The translations under genes and the position numbers were made by a program. A stretch of 6,529 nucleotides of DNA, taken from assembly GCA_002495535.1 (NCBI GenBank), contig DAFX01000106.1:25165-31693 (forward strand). Reading direction: 5' to 3'. A model generated the notes under the pieces. It was not told where the DNA came from. It searched no databases and saw nothing but the letters and a program-made list of their open reading frames with translations. Position 1 is the first letter of the stretch. Each line of letters begins with the position of its first letter. Below are positions 5,648-6,529 of this stretch, one piece after another. Source of the DNA: Euryarchaeota archaeon UBA433. GTDB taxonomy: Archaea > Thermoplasmatota > Poseidoniia > Poseidoniales > Poseidoniaceae.

Positions 5648-6529
5648 CTAATTGCTGAATCGGTCAAGGAGTGTGGCCGTTGTCATCACCGCTTGACGGT
5701 GCTTCCTCGTAACCGATTTTTGACTTAGCGTAGCGATTACTTGGGCCTCCAAAGGCGGCATGGCCTGGTCGATTTCATACCCGGCCCCGTTCAAAAAATA
5801 GCTCCCATGGCGCCCAAAATCGACGCTGGCGGTTCCATTTGCCCCCTCAACAATAATCTCTCTTGATTCGGCGTTTTGACCCCACCCAACATCAATCAGC
5901 GCTTCGAAAGACGTGCTTGCTTGAGGCTGGACCTCAAATTTTAGCAGGGCTTTGGTGGCGTTTTCCCTTGTGGTAGACTGCCCTTTAGCGTCAAAATAAT
6001 CTTCGCTCCTCAGGGATACTTCTGACCCGTCGTTTCCGAGGAAAAATGCGACGTCGATGCCATGTGAGGCGAGGCCTTCGACGACGTTGGTTTTGGCGGG
6101 CCTTTCTCTCGCTGTGTGGCGCCTATAAGTGAGGTTCTTCAGCGCACCCACCGCGCCCGTTGGGGTGAGTTCTCGGAGTTTTTTCACCCCTGCGTGGTGT
6201 CGTAGTAAATATCCAGAGGTGAGGAAGACGTCGGTGTCTTTTGCGCGATCGAACAGCTGCTGAGCGCCAGCGCTTGTGGATGCGATTGGTTTCTCAATCA
6301 AACAGTGGATTGATGCGCCAAGGATCGCCGCCCCAAGCCATTCATGGGTGTCGTTTGGTGTGGCAAGGATCACGAGGTCGAGTTGTTCTGAGTCGAGCAT
6401 TGTTTGCGCATCCGAATACATCGCATCAAGTTGGCCAAGGCGGGTGTTTTTTCCTGCATCGATGTCGCAACCTACGACCCTATCGATTTGGCCTTTACTC
6501 CTCATTGTAATGAGTGTTTGAACATGGAC
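5648..6529 (-). CDS. Gfo/Idh/MocA-family oxidoreductase, N-terminus beyond window
   Basis: The frame is open to the right edge (first visible residues VHVQTLIT before an internal Met), so the gene starts outside the window; 293 residues are visible. The missing part should hold the start of the Rossmann fold with its glycine motif. What remains shows the end of the nucleotide-binding domain: strand VVGCDID (18-24), DLVILATPNDTHEW (51-64) and the family hallmark EKP (79-81). The C-terminal substrate domain follows with SGYLLRHH (105-112), LASHGID (153-159) and the strand-rich part typical of the family (VGWG, EIIVEGANGTASVDFG). Family members are NAD(P)-dependent dehydrogenases or related enzymes acting on sugars, inositols or similar polyols. 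The substrate cannot be read from the sequence. The usual H-D-x-x-D/H catalytic region reads HGID here, so the His is kept but the adjacent Asp is replaced by Gly. An internal Met at 6505 could be mistaken for the start, but the residues upstream fit the family's xxHxxxL helix. Confidence 0.9.
   Translation of the reverse strand, partial: VHVQTLITMRSKGQIDRVVGCDIDAGKNTRLGQLDAMYSDAQTMLDSEQLDLVILATPNDTHEWLGAAILGASIHCLIEKPIASTSAGAQQLFDRAKDTDVFLTSGYLLRHHAGVKKLRELTPTGAVGALKNLTYRRHTARERPAKTNVVEGLASHGIDVAFFLGNDGSEVSLRSEDYFDAKGQSTTRENATKALLKFEVQPQASTSFEALIDVGWGQNAESREIIVEGANGTASVDFGRHGSYFLNGAGYEIDQAMPPLEAQVIATLSQKSVTRKHRQAVMTTATLLDRFSN

Noticed and set aside
6241..6521. Plus-strand frames at the right edge
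   Set aside because: They lie antisense to the oxidoreductase, which shows clear family motifs, and they have no recognisable product.

Overview
The window looks like a piece of an archaeal chromosome, most likely euryarchaeal and possibly a marine Group II (Poseidoniales-like) genome. The main evidence is the gene at 3786-5174, a P-loop ATPase with a KH domain of the archaeal PINc-ATPase family (COG1855-like). Supporting evidence is a set of GGTGA/GAGGTGA/AAGGAG ribosome binding sites that fit the archaeal 16S 3' end, AT-rich TATA-like elements, and an apparently leaderless first gene. The lineage call is inference; no rRNA or other phylogenetic marker is present.

All six genes lie on the minus strand, so transcription runs from high to low coordinates. 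In that order they are: (1) the C-terminal part of a Gfo/Idh/MocA-family oxidoreductase (5648-6529, entering from beyond the right edge); (2) a small multi-pass membrane protein (5230-5583); (3) the KH-domain ATPase, which lacks the usual N-terminal PIN domain (3786-5174); (4) a two-helix membrane protein with a long acidic Ala/Glu-rich tail (3118-3681); (5) a 679-residue soluble protein that I do not recognise (1069-3108); (6) a GTG-initiated Ala/Glu/Gln-rich coiled-coil protein that runs off the left edge (1-1039) and whose last 127 visible residues form an array of 11-residue (hendecad) repeats.

A 104-base gap (3682-3785) carries a TATA-like element and a perfect short palindrome, and it separates genes 1-3 from genes 4-6. 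Genes 4, 5 and 6 are tightly packed (9 and 29 bases apart). Genes 5 and 6 each have a clear Shine-Dalgarno sequence, while gene 4 has none. This fits one operon whose first gene is leaderless and whose internal genes use SD-led initiation.

The operon of genes 4-6 is the most interesting part of the window. A membrane anchor with a charged helical tail, a large orphan soluble protein and a long hendecad coiled-coil rod would make sense as parts of one membrane-attached structural assembly. That assembly is a hypothesis from gene order and composition only. The first three genes look like ordinary accessory or housekeeping functions, apart from the loss of the PIN domain.
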